Below, in pieces: positions 18,209 to 28,031 of a DNA stretch of 64,000 nucleotides; the first letter of the stretch is position 1, and the number at the start of each line of letters is the position of its first letter. The DNA comes from CAYTOF01 sp964439435 (GTDB lineage Bacteria > Bacillota > Clostridia > Oscillospirales > QAMX01), in contig CAYTOF010000002.1 of assembly GCA_964439435.1 (NCBI GenBank), forward strand, positions 1 to 64,000, read 5' to 3'. A program made the translations under genes and the position numbers. The notes below the pieces were generated by a model, which was given only the letters and a program-made list of their open reading frames with translations, did not search any database and was not told the origin of the DNA.

Positions 18209-21200
18209 TCAATTTATTCTGAACGTCACAACTTCATGAGGTTTAATAAAGAATGAGAAACTATTATCTTCGCAAGAGACGATACTCTCAGTTTCCATCG
18301 GACGTTCTGTCATATCACAGACAACAACAGACGAGAAGTCAAGGCTTAGAGTGAACTTAACCTCTCCTCTTCTTGACTCCGCTTCATATGCACGCAAGAT
18401 GAGACCATTGCCGTCTTGAGCCGGTTTGATGGCATCTAAAACAATGTTTTCGGCATTGCATTGTACAAAAGAGAAATCGCGGGTGATGTCGTTGTTGGGC
18501 GATGCATAATCCACGGAAATGGCGTTTTTCTTATCCATGGCTCTTATAACGCAGGTGCGGATTGGAAAGTTCAATGCGAAGGCTTCTTGGACGACTCTGC
18601 CTTCTCTCCAATCGCCTTTATGCGGATATAAGCTATATATGAAATCGTGAGTTCCCTTGTCAGCTACCATATCCGGAACTATGGGAGCACGAAGCAAGCT
18701 TATACTCATCTTGGATTCATGTATGTTGTAGCCATATTTTGAATCATTCAAAATAGCGACACCGTATCCACCTTCGGATAAATCAGCCCATTTGTGCGCA
18801 CACACTTCGAATTTTGCTCGGTCAAAGGAAGTGTTTTTGTGTGTCGGCCTGTAGATAGCACCATGTGCAATTTCGTATGCTGCGAAAGGGGATCTCACCG
18901 CCACATCGAAATCAGCTTTTAAAAGCTTTTCTGTTTCTTGCCAATCAACATGAGTGATAAAATCTATCCTGCAGCTACCGGCGTATAGCGTCACATCTTG
19001 AGTAATAAGACTTTTGTTGAAACGCTTGACTATTTCCAGCACACCGCTGACAGGCGTGCTCTCGACTACGCGGATAGAGACAAGTTCTGCGTCCCAACGT
19101 TTTTTCACATAGTTGGATTCAAGATTCCAAGCACTCTCATGGACGGGCTTGTCTGCATAAATGGAAAACTTATTGCCAAGTCCCGAGAGAATATCTCTTT
19201 GCTCGTCTTTGTCGTAAATAGAGCTTATATTGCCGTTGTCATCAAAAACTACACGCAGTTTTTCGTTTTCAAGCAGTTGAGTAGAAACAGTGACTTTTGA
19301 AGCAACATTTTCCTCCCGAATTAGATCATAGATACGAAAACTCATCGCCGGAACTTCTGCAATGAATGACAGATGCTCACCGTCTTGATTGTGGGGCGCT
19401 GTTTCTCCCGCATATGCAGGAGCAAGTCCTGCCTCTTTGTTGAGTATTTTAACGCGCTCGCGAACGTTTCCGGATGTCAGGTTGAAACATACAATACCAT
19501 TTTCGGTGTAGCGACTTGCCATGGAGACAAGGGCCTCATTCAAAATTTGCTCGCCAATCGCAGCCATTTCGTTGTATTCATCTGCTGTATTCAAATAAAC
19601 TTCGTGAATAGATGTTCCGGGCAATATATCGTGAAACTGATTAATCAATAAGAGTTTCCAAGCTTTTTCTAATTCAGTATCAGGTTTTAGACCGTTTGCC
19701 GTTCCATGCAAAAAGCATAGCATCATCTCAGCTCGTGATAACAGAAGTTCGCCATAACGGTTGAATTTTTTCACGAAGCCTTGGCTTGTAAATGTTCCGC
19801 GATGATTTTCATAGTACAGTTCATCATCAATCACGGGAAGATTATCATATGCCTTTTCGGCTTGGTTGAAAAAATCAATTGGAGATCCAATATGTGATTC
19901 AGGCAATCCAGGTATGCGTGATATGCAAGCAGCATTTTCTAGCATTTCTTCGGTTACGCCGCCACCACCATCACCATATCCAAACATTCCCATAAGAGTA
20001 TTGTTGATGCCTTTTTGCTCGTTGAATGTCCAGGCATTTGCGATTTTTGCTGCATTATACTCGTCGCCGTAATGTGTCCGCTGCATATATGCCAGTATTT
20101 CACTGCCATCAATGCCGCGCCAACGAAAAAGAGTGTGTGGGAATTTATTTGTATCTTGGTTGGAGAGTTTAGCTGTCACAAAATATTTCATGCCGCTCTT
20201 TTTGATTATTTGAGGGAGTGCGTATGAAAAACCAAAACAATCCGGCAGCCAATAAATCTCTGATGAGACACCAAATTCATTCATAAAAAACTCTCTACCG
20301 TACAGAAGCTGTCGAATGAGAGATTCTCCTGAAGCGATGTTGGTGTCAGCTTCAACCCAAGCATCTCCGGCTGTTATGATTCTGCCGGCAGCGATCGCCG
20401 GTTTGACTCTTTCGTATAATTCTGGATAATGAGTTTTTAAAAGTTCATACAAATAAGCTTGGCTCTGCGTCCAAACAATATCAGATCTGCGTTCAATGAG
20501 CTCAAGATTGTTTGAAAAAGTGCGAGCACATTTACGAATAACCTCTTTGACTGTCCACAACCAAGCAACGTCAATATGGCTGTGTCCTGTCATTATCACT
20601 TCTCCGCGGGGCATATGCTTGATAGAATCAATCATATCCCATAATAACTCTTGAGCTTTGGTAAATGAGGCTCTTGTTGTGCTTTCATCAAAATCAAAGT
20701 CTATTTCATGCAGGGAGTCATCCAAAGCAGCATAGAGTTCGCGTTTAATATCCTCATCCGTTATGTAGTCAAGTGCTTCCATTATAAGTGTGACATCCGT
20801 AAAATAACTGTCAACAATTTCATCCAGCAAAACTATTCTTGCTTTGGATAAAGTGTATGCTACAGAATTGCGTCCGGCTAAGACATGGTCACAAAAACCA
20901 CCGGAATTGACCGTAGCTTCCAATTCTATTTCGACCTCATCAGGTATTGGATTGGGGGCGAATATGCGTTCGCGATGCACCCACCCATTTGCCATATTTG
21001 AGCTTACAGAGCCCATGATTTTGCCGTTCATGCGGACGATGACTTCGCCGCCAATGTTGAATTCAAAATATGTTTTGCCGTTTTTGAAATGTTCAGGTAT
21101 TTTAAGAGATGCAGTAAACCACGTGGTTTGGTCATAACCTGTAACCCATGAATCTCCAAGCTTCAGTTCCGATTGGGTATCATCAGCTACATCAAACACC

Positions 21201-21322
21201 CCCGGCTCTGAGTGAACTCCTTTTTTCGCTGACCAATGCACAATGTCGATACTGTCGACAACAACATATTTGGGGATTTGCTTCATAAGGTGAGCCAACA
21301 CAGCTTTTTTTTCAGTCCTCAC
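18209..21322 (-). CDS. Alpha-mannosidase, glycoside hydrolase family 38
   Basis: A 1037-residue GH38 enzyme that removes alpha-linked mannose, with no signal peptide, so probably cytosolic. The zinc-binding and catalytic motifs are clear: TGHSHIDVAWLWTVKE near residue 244 and the nucleophile aspartate in LPDCFGFSYALPQIIKKSG near 358. A GH38 middle helical domain and C-terminal beta domains follow. The start is taken as GTG at 21322 with GGAGG at a 7-base distance and a good promoter just upstream. A reading from 21400 would cross the promoter. It is a single gene with no sugar transporter beside it. Confidence 0.94.
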   Translation of the reverse strand: MRTEKKAVLAHLMKQIPKYVVVDSIDIVHWSAKKGVHSEPGVFDVADDTQSELKLGDSWVTGYDQTTWFTASLKIPEHFKNGKTYFEFNIGGEVIVRMNGKIMGSVSSNMANGWVHRERIFAPNPIPDEVEIELEATVNSGGFCDHVLAGRNSVAYTLSKARIVLLDEIVDSYFTDVTLIMEALDYITDEDIKRELYAALDDSLHEIDFDFDESTTRASFTKAQELLWDMIDSIKHMPRGEVIMTGHSHIDVAWLWTVKEVIRKCARTFSNNLELIERRSDIVWTQSQAYLYELLKTHYPELYERVKPAIAAGRIITAGDAWVEADTNIASGESLIRQLLYGREFFMNEFGVSSEIYWLPDCFGFSYALPQIIKKSGMKYFVTAKLSNQDTNKFPHTLFRWRGIDGSEILAYMQRTHYGDEYNAAKIANAWTFNEQKGINNTLMGMFGYGDGGGGVTEEMLENAACISRIPGLPESHIGSPIDFFNQAEKAYDNLPVIDDELYYENHRGTFTSQGFVKKFNRYGELLLSRAEMMLCFLHGTANGLKPDTELEKAWKLLLINQFHDILPGTSIHEVYLNTADEYNEMAAIGEQILNEALVSMASRYTENGIVCFNLTSGNVRERVKILNKEAGLAPAYAGETAPHNQDGEHLSFIAEVPAMSFRIYDLIREENVASKVTVSTQLLENEKLRVVFDDNGNISSIYDKDEQRDILSGLGNKFSIYADKPVHESAWNLESNYVKKRWDAELVSIRVVESTPVSGVLEIVKRFNKSLITQDVTLYAGSCRIDFITHVDWQETEKLLKADFDVAVRSPFAAYEIAHGAIYRPTHKNTSFDRAKFEVCAHKWADLSEGGYGVAILNDSKYGYNIHESKMSISLLRAPIVPDMVADKGTHDFIYSLYPHKGDWREGRVVQEAFALNFPIRTCVIRAMDKKNAISVDYASPNNDITRDFSFVQCNAENIVLDAIKPAQDGNGLILRAYEAESRRGEVKFTLSLDFSSVVVCDMTERPMETESIVSCEDNSFSFFIKPHEVVTFRIN

Positions 21323-21370
21323 ACTCAAACCTCCATAAGATTTTATAATCCAGATATCTCTGACAAGCGG

Positions 21371-21399
21371 ATTATACCACGCAAAGATATGTTTGTCCA
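21371..21399 (-). promoter_or_regulatory. Promoter of the alpha-mannosidase gene
   Basis: On the minus strand TGGACA (21394-21399), 17 bases, and a perfect TATAAT (21371-21376). It supports the GTG start at 21322. Confidence 0.75.
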
Positions 21400-21618
21400 A
21401 TGCATAAAACGGAATTTATTTGGCATACCAAATATAAAATTATTATGCGAAGCAAAATGCTTGGGTGCATATTAGAAACATGTTTTAATATGCAGCTTAG
21501 TGCATGTGTTGCTTTATCGATAGTATAAAATCATCATATAATTTGCATGTGATTATGGTTACTTATGGTGGCGCTTGGTATTTTGCTCGATTAGCTTTAA
21601 AATATGGTATACTGATAA

Positions 21619-21647
21619 TTGATAAGCTGCACTGAATATGTTATCAT
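21619..21647 (+). promoter_or_regulatory. Promoter of the asnS operon
   Basis: TTGATA (21619-21624), a 17-base spacer and TATCAT (21642-21647), about 115 bases before asnS. Confidence 0.55.
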
Positions 21648-21762
21648 ATACAATTAAGCAGAGTATATTTATTTATGCTCTAAATATCATCGGTTTTTAA
21701 ACACTCGAATTGTGAACGGTGCATACTTAATTAGAACTAATAAAATAAAAAGGAGACAAACC

Positions 21763-23157
21763 ATGAAAACAATCCCCGTTAGGGACTTGTATAAATACTC
21801 AAAAAAATATGCCGGAAGTACCATAGCTCTTGCGGGATGGATTAGAACCATCAGATCATCAAATGCATTTGCATTTATTGAACTCAATGACGGCAGCTGT
21901 TTTAAACCGATCCAGGTAGTTCTTGATGTCAATAAGATCACAAATTACCGTGAGATTATAAAAATAAATGTGGGGACAGCTCTGAAAATTGAAGGTGAGT
22001 TCATTTTGACTCCCAACTCAAAGCAACCCTTTGAATTGCATGCACAAAATGTCGAAATTGAAGGACCTTCCGCACCTGACTATCCTTTACAAAAAAAGCG
22101 ACACTCGCTTGAGTATTTGCGTTCAATTGCGCATCTACGTGCACGGACAAATACTTTCAGTGCTGTCTTTAGAGTGCGTAGCGAAGTATCTTATGCGATA
22201 CACAAGTTTTTTTATGAGAAGGGTTTTGTCTGGGTACACACCCCCATAATAACCGGCAGCGATGCTGAAGGGGCCGGTGAAATGTTCAGGGTAACAGCAC
22301 TTGATCTGGAAAACCTTCCCAAAGCCGATGATGGTTCAATTGATTATTCAGAGGATTTCTTTGGATGTGAAACCCATTTGACAGTGTCGGGGCAATTGGA
22401 AGGCGAGACAATGGCCATGGCTTTCGGAAACATATATACTTTTGGGCCCACTTTTCGCGCGGAAAATTCCAACACACCGCGTCATGCAGCTGAGTTTTGG
22501 ATGATAGAGCCGGAAATTGCATTTGCTGATTTAGAAGACAATATGGATCTTGCAGAAGAGATGCTGAAGTATATTGTCTCTTATATACTTGAAAAATGTG
22601 CATATGAATTGGAGTTTTTCGATAAATTTCTCAGTCCGGGATTGTTAGATCGATTAAATCGTATTCTCAAAGCGGATTATCACAGAATATCATATACGCA
22701 AGCCATTGACATGTTGCTCAAAAGCGATAAAAAGTTTGACTATCTTCCCTATTGGGGTTGTGATTTGCAGACGGAACACGAAAGATATCTTTCAGAGGAA
22801 TTATTTGACGGTCCTGTTTTTATTACTGACTACCCCAAAGAGATTAAAGCGTTTTATATGCGTTTAAATGACGATGGCAAGACAGTTGCTGCGATGGATC
22901 TATTAGTCCCTGGAATTGGGGAAATTATAGGTGGGAGTCAGCGTGAGGAGAGACTTCCGATATTACAAACACGAATCAATGAGATGGGACTTGATGAAAA
23001 AGACTATTGGTGGTATCTTGATCTCAGGAAATATGGTGGTACAAAACACGCGGGATTTGGGCTGGGTCTTGAGAGATTTATCATGTATGTAACGGGAATA
23101 TCCAATATAAGAGATGTAATCCCATATCCCCGGACAACCGGTAACGCAGAATTTTAA
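21763..23157 (+). CDS. asnS: Asparaginyl-tRNA synthetase
   Basis: A class IIb synthetase of 464 residues. The N-terminal OB-fold anticodon domain (AGWIRTIRSSNAFAFIELNDGS) distinguishes the AsnRS/AspRS group. Motif 2 is in GPTFRAENSNTPRHAAEFWM, and motif 3 is GFGLGLERFIMYVTGISNIRD at the end. The TFRAENSNT and DVIPYPRTTGNAEF sequences are asparagine-type. The start is the ATG at 21763 behind AAGGAG. The operon continues with the ECF S component, an aminotransferase and purB, three of which handle aspartate or asparagine. Confidence 0.97.
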   Translation: MKTIPVRDLYKYSKKYAGSTIALAGWIRTIRSSNAFAFIELNDGSCFKPIQVVLDVNKITNYREIIKINVGTALKIEGEFILTPNSKQPFELHAQNVEIEGPSAPDYPLQKKRHSLEYLRSIAHLRARTNTFSAVFRVRSEVSYAIHKFFYEKGFVWVHTPIITGSDAEGAGEMFRVTALDLENLPKADDGSIDYSEDFFGCETHLTVSGQLEGETMAMAFGNIYTFGPTFRAENSNTPRHAAEFWMIEPEIAFADLEDNMDLAEEMLKYIVSYILEKCAYELEFFDKFLSPGLLDRLNRILKADYHRISYTQAIDMLLKSDKKFDYLPYWGCDLQTEHERYLSEELFDGPVFITDYPKEIKAFYMRLNDDGKTVAAMDLLVPGIGEIIGGSQREERLPILQTRINEMGLDEKDYWWYLDLRKYGGTKHAGFGLGLERFIMYVTGISNIRDVIPYPRTTGNAEF

Positions 23158-23183
23158 ATACTTTGCTGGAGGGTAGAGTTTAT

Positions 23184-23762
23184 ATGAAAAACAAAAAGCT
23201 AAATGATCTGGTCTTGACAGCAATCCTGTCAGCATTGATTGTTGTTATGACAGTTGTGCCATATACCGGGTATATAAGTTATGGTACTTTTTTGGAGATT
23301 ACAACACTGCATCTTGTAGTGATTTTAGGTTCAGTGTTTTTAGGTTGGAAACATGGCGCCATATTAGGGGCGGTATGGGGACTGACCAGCTTTGCGCGTG
23401 CTTTTACGAATCCATTGTGGGCGTTGTTTACAAACCCACTCATTTCGGTTCTCCCACGAATCATAGTTGGAATTGTTGCAGGTTCAGTGTCAGCGGGATT
23501 GTTTAAAACGCGTTTGAATAAATATTTATCTATCAGCTTGTCGGCCATATGCGGAACTCTCACAAACACAGTATTGGTACTGACTGCAATATATTTGTTT
23601 TCCGGATTACTTAATACATATACTGAGTTTTTTGAATTATTCAAAACAATCATAATGACAACAATTAGCATAAATGGTTTGGTCGAAATTATTGCAGCAG
23701 CTATTTTGATCCCTGCAATTTATTTTCCTATCTCTAAAACTACACATACAAGAGAAGAATAA
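23184..23762 (+). CDS. ECF transporter S component (second)
   Basis: A 192-residue membrane protein with about six helices. The N-terminus KLNDLVLTAILSALIVVMTVVP and the GWKHGAILGAVWGLTSFARAFTNP stretch are typical of S subunits such as FolT/PanT-like ones. The ligand is unknown. I use the ATG at 23184 behind GGAGGG; a TTG at 23163 would lie before that site. It is 26 bases after asnS and 15 before the aminotransferase. No EcfA/T subunits are in the window. Confidence 0.82.
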   Translation: MKNKKLNDLVLTAILSALIVVMTVVPYTGYISYGTFLEITTLHLVVILGSVFLGWKHGAILGAVWGLTSFARAFTNPLWALFTNPLISVLPRIIVGIVAGSVSAGLFKTRLNKYLSISLSAICGTLTNTVLVLTAIYLFSGLLNTYTEFFELFKTIIMTTISINGLVEIIAAAILIPAIYFPISKTTHTREE

Positions 23763-23777
23763 TATAGGAGCCCACAC

Positions 23778-25052
23778 ATGGCAAAACGGTATAGCGAAAA
23801 TTTTGAAATCGAATTAAAAAATGAGTATGCTGAGCTTGAAAGAAGGTTTTTAGAATTTAAGAAAAATGGAAAGAAATTAAATATTTCTCGCGGTGTCCCA
23901 TCAAAAGCACAGCTGGACCTATCGCAGGAAATGCTTTGTTGTCTGAAATGCCCCGAAGATTATTTTGACGAAGGTACAGATACTCGCAACTACGGTTTCC
24001 CTGATGGCCTCCCCAGTGCAAAATCATTTTTTGCTCCTTTGCTCGGTGCGCCCGAAGAACAGATAATTGTCGGTGGAAACTCCAGTTTAAACATGATGTA
24101 TGATATGGTGATCCGCGGGCTATGTTTTGGATTTGCCGGACAAAGCCCCTGGTCGAAACAAGGAAAGATAAAGTTTATATGTGTTGTACCCGGATACGAC
24201 AGACATTTCACCATATGTGAGCAGTGTGGAATTGAAATGGTTACTGTTTGTATGACATCTGAGGGACCGGATATGGATGCAATAGAACAGATTATATCGG
24301 ACCCAGCGGTAAAGGGGATATGGTGTGTTCCGAAATATTCAAATCCTGATGGAACAATTTATTCACCGGAAACAATACAGCGTTTTGCAAAATTAAAACC
24401 GGCAGCACCGGATTTTAGAATATTCTGGGACAATGCATACTGTGTGCACGCTTTATACGAAGAAGAAAGTATCCCCAGTATTTTAGAGCTCTCAAAAGAG
24501 GCCGGGAATGACAATTTGGCTTTTGTGTTTACTTCAACATCGAAAATCAGCTTTGCCGGTTCAGGAATTTCTGCTATGGCCGCCAGTCCGGACGATATAA
24601 TGCATATAAAAAAGCTGCTCTCAGTTCAATCAATATGCCCTGACAAAACAAATCAACTTAGGCATGTGCGATTTTTTAAAGACCGCGAATTGTTGCAGGA
24701 ACATATGAGAAAACATGCAAATATCATACGACCAAAATTCGAAACTGTTCTCGAAATGCTCGAACATGAAACTGATGGCTTGCCTTTTGTGAAATGGAGC
24801 AAGCCAAAGGGAGGTTATTTTATAAGCCTTGATGTTCTACAGGGAACTGCAAAACGCACAATTGAACTGGCTCAAGAGGCAGGAGTGACTTTGACACCTG
24901 CCGGATCGACATGGCCATATCGAAAAGATCCGAAAGACAACAACATAAGAATCGCACCTACATATCCGGAACGAGATGATATACAAAAAGCCGCTGAATT
25001 ATTGTGTATCTGTTTAAAACTCGCTGCAATTGAAAAACTAAACAATTCATAA
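23778..25052 (+). CDS. Aspartate aminotransferase-like PLP enzyme (PF12897 type)
   Basis: A 424-residue fold-type I aminotransferase of the clade that resembles MocR domains but is annotated as aspartate aminotransferase. Seen are NISRGVPSKAQLDLS near the N-terminus, YGFPDGLPSAK, VGGNSSLNMMYD, CVPKYSNPDGTIYS, the aspartate in FWDNAYCVH, and the likely PLP lysine in FTSTSKISFAGSGIS. The reaction is probably aspartate with 2-oxoglutarate. Its neighbours asnS and purB support an aspartate theme, but the substrate is inferred. Confidence 0.87.
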   Translation: MAKRYSENFEIELKNEYAELERRFLEFKKNGKKLNISRGVPSKAQLDLSQEMLCCLKCPEDYFDEGTDTRNYGFPDGLPSAKSFFAPLLGAPEEQIIVGGNSSLNMMYDMVIRGLCFGFAGQSPWSKQGKIKFICVVPGYDRHFTICEQCGIEMVTVCMTSEGPDMDAIEQIISDPAVKGIWCVPKYSNPDGTIYSPETIQRFAKLKPAAPDFRIFWDNAYCVHALYEEESIPSILELSKEAGNDNLAFVFTSTSKISFAGSGISAMAASPDDIMHIKKLLSVQSICPDKTNQLRHVRFFKDRELLQEHMRKHANIIRPKFETVLEMLEHETDGLPFVKWSKPKGGYFISLDVLQGTAKRTIELAQEAGVTLTPAGSTWPYRKDPKDNNIRIAPTYPERDDIQKAAELLCICLKLAAIEKLNNS

Positions 25053-25080
25053 GCCAAACAGAAAAGCAAAGGAGTTGTAT

Positions 25081-26508
25081 ATGCCTCATCAAATATATAG
25101 AGACCCCTTTTCTCAAAGATGGACAAGTAAAGAAATGCTGCAAATTTTTTCTGAAGATGAAAAATTTCGGACTTGGCGTAAGCTATGGGTCGAATTGGCA
25201 CGAGCTCAGCAAAAGCTTGGTTTGAACATTGCGGACGAGCAGATCAACCAGTTGGAAGAGCAAAAAAATAATATTGACTACGATGTAGTAGCGCAACTGG
25301 AAAAACAAGTGCGACATGATGTGATGGCGCATATAAAAGCATATGGAAAGGCATGTCCCGACGCTGCGGGTATTATTCATCTTGGTGCGACAAGCTGTTA
25401 TGTTGGTGACAACGCAGATGTCATACTAATCCGAAAAGGCTTGTCGCTCCTTAGAAGAAAACTTCTTACTGTTATAGGAAATCTTGCTGAATTTGCCAAA
25501 AAGTACAAATCAATGCCAACTCTTGCCTACACTCATCTTCAGCCTGCACAGCCAACTACGGTTGGCAAACGTGCTTGTTTGTGGTTATATGACTTCTTAA
25601 ATGACTATAAAGAGATGAACCTACGAGAAAACACATTGAAGATGCGTGGAGTTAAAGGCGCATCAGGAAGCCAGGCTAGCTTTTTAGAGCTTTTTGACGG
25701 AGACCATCAAAAAGTAAAGGATCTTGAGAGGTTAGTCGTAAATGCTTTCAATTTTAATGCAGCGGAGCCGGTAACAGGTCAGACTTATACGAGAAAAAAC
25801 GATTATTATATTTTGTCCTGTTTGTCAGGCCTTGCACAAAGCGCATCAAAGTTTGCAGCTGACCTCAGATTGCTGCAATCAATGAAGGAAATTGAAGAAC
25901 CTTTTGAATCCTCGCAAGTTGGCTCTTCCGCCATGCCATATAAGCGCAATCCAATGCGAAGCGAACGCATCAATGGAATAGCTCGTCATCTTATTTCTCT
26001 TACTCAAGATGCTGCGAATACAGCTGCGACTCAATGGTTTGAACGAACTTTAGATGACTCTTCCAATAGAAGGATATTTATACCTCAGAGTTTTCTTGCT
26101 GCAGATGCCATTTTGGAGCTTTGTGCCAATATAACAGCAGGTCTTGTTGTATATCCAAAAGTCATAGAAAAAAATTTACTTGCTGAATTGCCCTTTATGG
26201 CAACTGAAAATATATTGATGATTGCAGTTAAGGCGGGAGGGAATAGGCAGATTCTTCATGAAAGGCTCAGAGTGCATGCGATGGCTGCCGGTAAAAAAGT
26301 AAAAGAAGAGGGTGCTTCAAACGATTTGATTGAAAGAATAGAAAATGATAAGTTGTTCAATATAACGAAAGAAGAACTATATAGTTGTCTTGATCCGATT
26401 AAGTATATTGGTCGCAGTCCGGAACAGGTGGATGAATTTTTGGCATGTCATGTCAACGTTGTTGTAGGAGGGTTGCATGCCGCCTCAGCAGGAGAGTTGA
26501 GAGTGTAG
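25081..26508 (+). CDS. purB: Adenylosuccinate lyase
   Basis: PurB releases fumarate from SAICAR and from adenylosuccinate in purine synthesis. The 475-residue protein carries the fumarase/aspartase superfamily signature SSAMPYKRNPMRSE near residue 282, with TYTHLQPAQPTTVGKR and GATSCYVGDNAD as further conserved regions. It resembles the longer PurB clade that includes the animal enzyme. The start is the ATG at 25081, six bases after AAAGGAG; a TTG at 25075 overlaps that site. It is the last gene of the asnS operon. Confidence 0.96.
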   Translation: MPHQIYRDPFSQRWTSKEMLQIFSEDEKFRTWRKLWVELARAQQKLGLNIADEQINQLEEQKNNIDYDVVAQLEKQVRHDVMAHIKAYGKACPDAAGIIHLGATSCYVGDNADVILIRKGLSLLRRKLLTVIGNLAEFAKKYKSMPTLAYTHLQPAQPTTVGKRACLWLYDFLNDYKEMNLRENTLKMRGVKGASGSQASFLELFDGDHQKVKDLERLVVNAFNFNAAEPVTGQTYTRKNDYYILSCLSGLAQSASKFAADLRLLQSMKEIEEPFESSQVGSSAMPYKRNPMRSERINGIARHLISLTQDAANTAATQWFERTLDDSSNRRIFIPQSFLAADAILELCANITAGLVVYPKVIEKNLLAELPFMATENILMIAVKAGGNRQILHERLRVHAMAAGKKVKEEGASNDLIERIENDKLFNITKEELYSCLDPIKYIGRSPEQVDEFLACHVNVVVGGLHAASAGELRV

Positions 26509-26580
26509 TGGAACACTACTATTAGCCGGGGTGAGTACGATTATGATTTCAAAAAGGTTATAAAACGAATATATTATTTC

Positions 26581-26609
26581 TTGATATTACAAAGACACTG
26601 TGATATAAT
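26581..26609 (+). promoter_or_regulatory. Promoter of the zinc-ribbon gene pair
   Basis: TTGATA (26581-26586), exactly 17 bases, and TATAAT (26604-26609), 51 bases before the GTG start at 26660. Confidence 0.8.
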
Positions 26610-26659
26610 CTATCCGTATTAAGATAACAAAACTATGAAAAAGAGATGAGGGAATAATT

Positions 26660-27277
26660 GTGGAAAAGAACAATGCACAACTTGGTAAAATTTTAGTTAC
26701 CGTGGCTTTCATGCTTGTATTGGCATCTATAACGTTCTTTGATACGGCAATACTAGTAATCCTTGTGGCACTTTTTGTAATAGCTTATTTGAGAAAAGAA
26801 GATCAGGACAACCTCTTGTCTTTACTGGAAGCGGTATATGTCACTCTGGCTTTCCAAATCATCAGGTTGATTGAGTATGCTGTTGAAAGCAGCATTAAAC
26901 AGATTATTGTGTGGGCGGGAGGCAATGCATACGGTGTTGTTAATGATATCTTTACTGTATTAAGATTTCTCATAACAGCCGGATTTGCATTTATTGTCAT
27001 CATAGCACTGATTAACGCTCTTGGCAAAAAACCAACAAAAACACTTATAGTTCACAATTTGGCTCTAAAGTCATTTGGCTTGTTTGTACCAAAGCAGGTT
27101 GACTATTATCAACAACAACCCTATGACGTTGCTGCAAATCAACAGTATGCTCCGCCACAACAAACGGAACATACAGAAAACCAACACGCAGTACAAGAAA
27201 CAGGTGAATGGACCTGTGCTTGCGGTCGAACTAATACCGGAAGGTTTTGTGCGAGTTGCGGAAAACCTAAAAGCTGA
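26660..27277 (+). CDS. Membrane protein with C-terminal zinc ribbon, unknown function
   Basis: A 205-residue protein not assigned to a named family. It has hydrophobic helices at about residues 10-43, a possible one near 58-70, and one at 100-125. A Gln/Tyr-rich linker follows. The C-terminus is a short zinc ribbon, WTCACGRTNTGRFCASCGK, with four cysteines as CxC and CxxC. The start is GTG at 26660 with GAGG upstream. It is 23 bases before a second protein with the same parts in the opposite order, suggesting that they work together. Confidence 0.7.
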   Translation: MEKNNAQLGKILVTVAFMLVLASITFFDTAILVILVALFVIAYLRKEDQDNLLSLLEAVYVTLAFQIIRLIEYAVESSIKQIIVWAGGNAYGVVNDIFTVLRFLITAGFAFIVIIALINALGKKPTKTLIVHNLALKSFGLFVPKQVDYYQQQPYDVAANQQYAPPQQTEHTENQHAVQETGEWTCACGRTNTGRFCASCGKPKS

Positions 27278-27300
27278 TAAAATGAGGGAGGATGAGATTC

Positions 27301-27930
27301 TTGAATTGTAAAAACTGTGGCAATGAAATTGCTGAAAACTCTGCGTTTTGCCCCGAATGTGGCACCAAGGTGAGTATTGAAGAAAAAACGCTTGAAGCAG
27401 TTGCGGATGTAACAAATATTGAAGAGCAGAGTATAGACACGGAGATAGCAGCGACAGAACTGCCCGATTCAACAAGTGATGAATCTGTTGGAGACTATTC
27501 TCAAGCAGGAACGTCTGAGGCAGCACCATGGTACGAACAACCGGCAGTTGCACCGATTCCTTGGTATGAACAGCCGACACAGCCCGCATATGGCACACCG
27601 CCACCAAGTGTGGCACCACCACCTGTTACACAGGAAACACCTGCACTGTCTACGGCTCAGCCCGTAAGTAAACTCCTTTATATTCTGATGATGATTGTCA
27701 ATTCTATTCCTTTAGTTGGGTTGATTGTACACATCATATGCATGATAACCGCAAAAAACAAAAACTTTAAAAACTATTGTGCTGCTGTTGTAATTTTGTG
27801 GATAGTAGGAATTGTCCTTTCGCTTATAGCGGCTACAATACTTTACTTTGTTTTCAAAGACTTTTTTGCAGAAATCATGGAAAAGTTTTCTGATGGCAGT
27901 CTTATTATCAGCATCAAACCCTTATCGTAA
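27301..27930 (+). CDS. Zinc-ribbon membrane protein, unknown function
   Basis: A 209-residue protein with an N-terminal zinc ribbon, NCKNCGNEIAENSAFCPECG, then an acidic stretch. A Pro-rich linker with two PWYEQP repeats follows, then two transmembrane helices near residues 125-145 and 155-185. This layout is common in Clostridia (zinc-ribbon domain-containing proteins) but has no known role. The start is taken as TTG at 27301, 9 bases after GGGAGG. The ATG at 27292 touches that site and cannot use it. Confidence 0.7.
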   Translation: MNCKNCGNEIAENSAFCPECGTKVSIEEKTLEAVADVTNIEEQSIDTEIAATELPDSTSDESVGDYSQAGTSEAAPWYEQPAVAPIPWYEQPTQPAYGTPPPSVAPPPVTQETPALSTAQPVSKLLYILMMIVNSIPLVGLIVHIICMITAKNKNFKNYCAAVVILWIVGIVLSLIAATILYFVFKDFFAEIMEKFSDGSLIISIKPLS

Positions 27931-27948
27931 AATCGAAAACGCTAACTA

Positions 27949-27982
27949 TAAGCACGGCTTGGTTCAAATCGAGCCGTGCTTA
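27949..27982 (+). terminator. Hairpin after the zinc-ribbon pair
   Basis: Arms 27949-27959 and 27972-27982 form an 11-bp stem with a 12-base loop. There is no strong T run after it, so its strength is uncertain. Confidence 0.5.
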
Positions 27983-28031
27983 GCAATTTCATCAGAATAA
28001 TTATCTCCGGCAGAAAAGGAAACTGAATAAA

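Larger units (their letters stand above)
21323..21762. other. Divergent intergenic region between alpha-mannosidase and asnS
   Basis: This 440-base stretch holds two promoters (21371-21399 minus, 21619-21647 plus) and the inverted repeat TTTGG-N4-CCAAA at 21419-21432, a possible operator. No T-box element (no GGGTGGNACC-like sequence) precedes asnS. I see no gene or RNA in the rest. Confidence 0.6.

Noticed and set aside
21401..21762. T-box leader before asnS
   Set aside because: No T-box core sequence and no strong terminator before the start codon were found. The same holds for trpS and argS.
27071..27622. Long minus-strand open frame of 183 codons opposite the zinc-ribbon genes
   Set aside because: It lies antisense to two well-supported genes with good start sites, has repetitive Leu/His-rich composition, and has no Shine-Dalgarno site.
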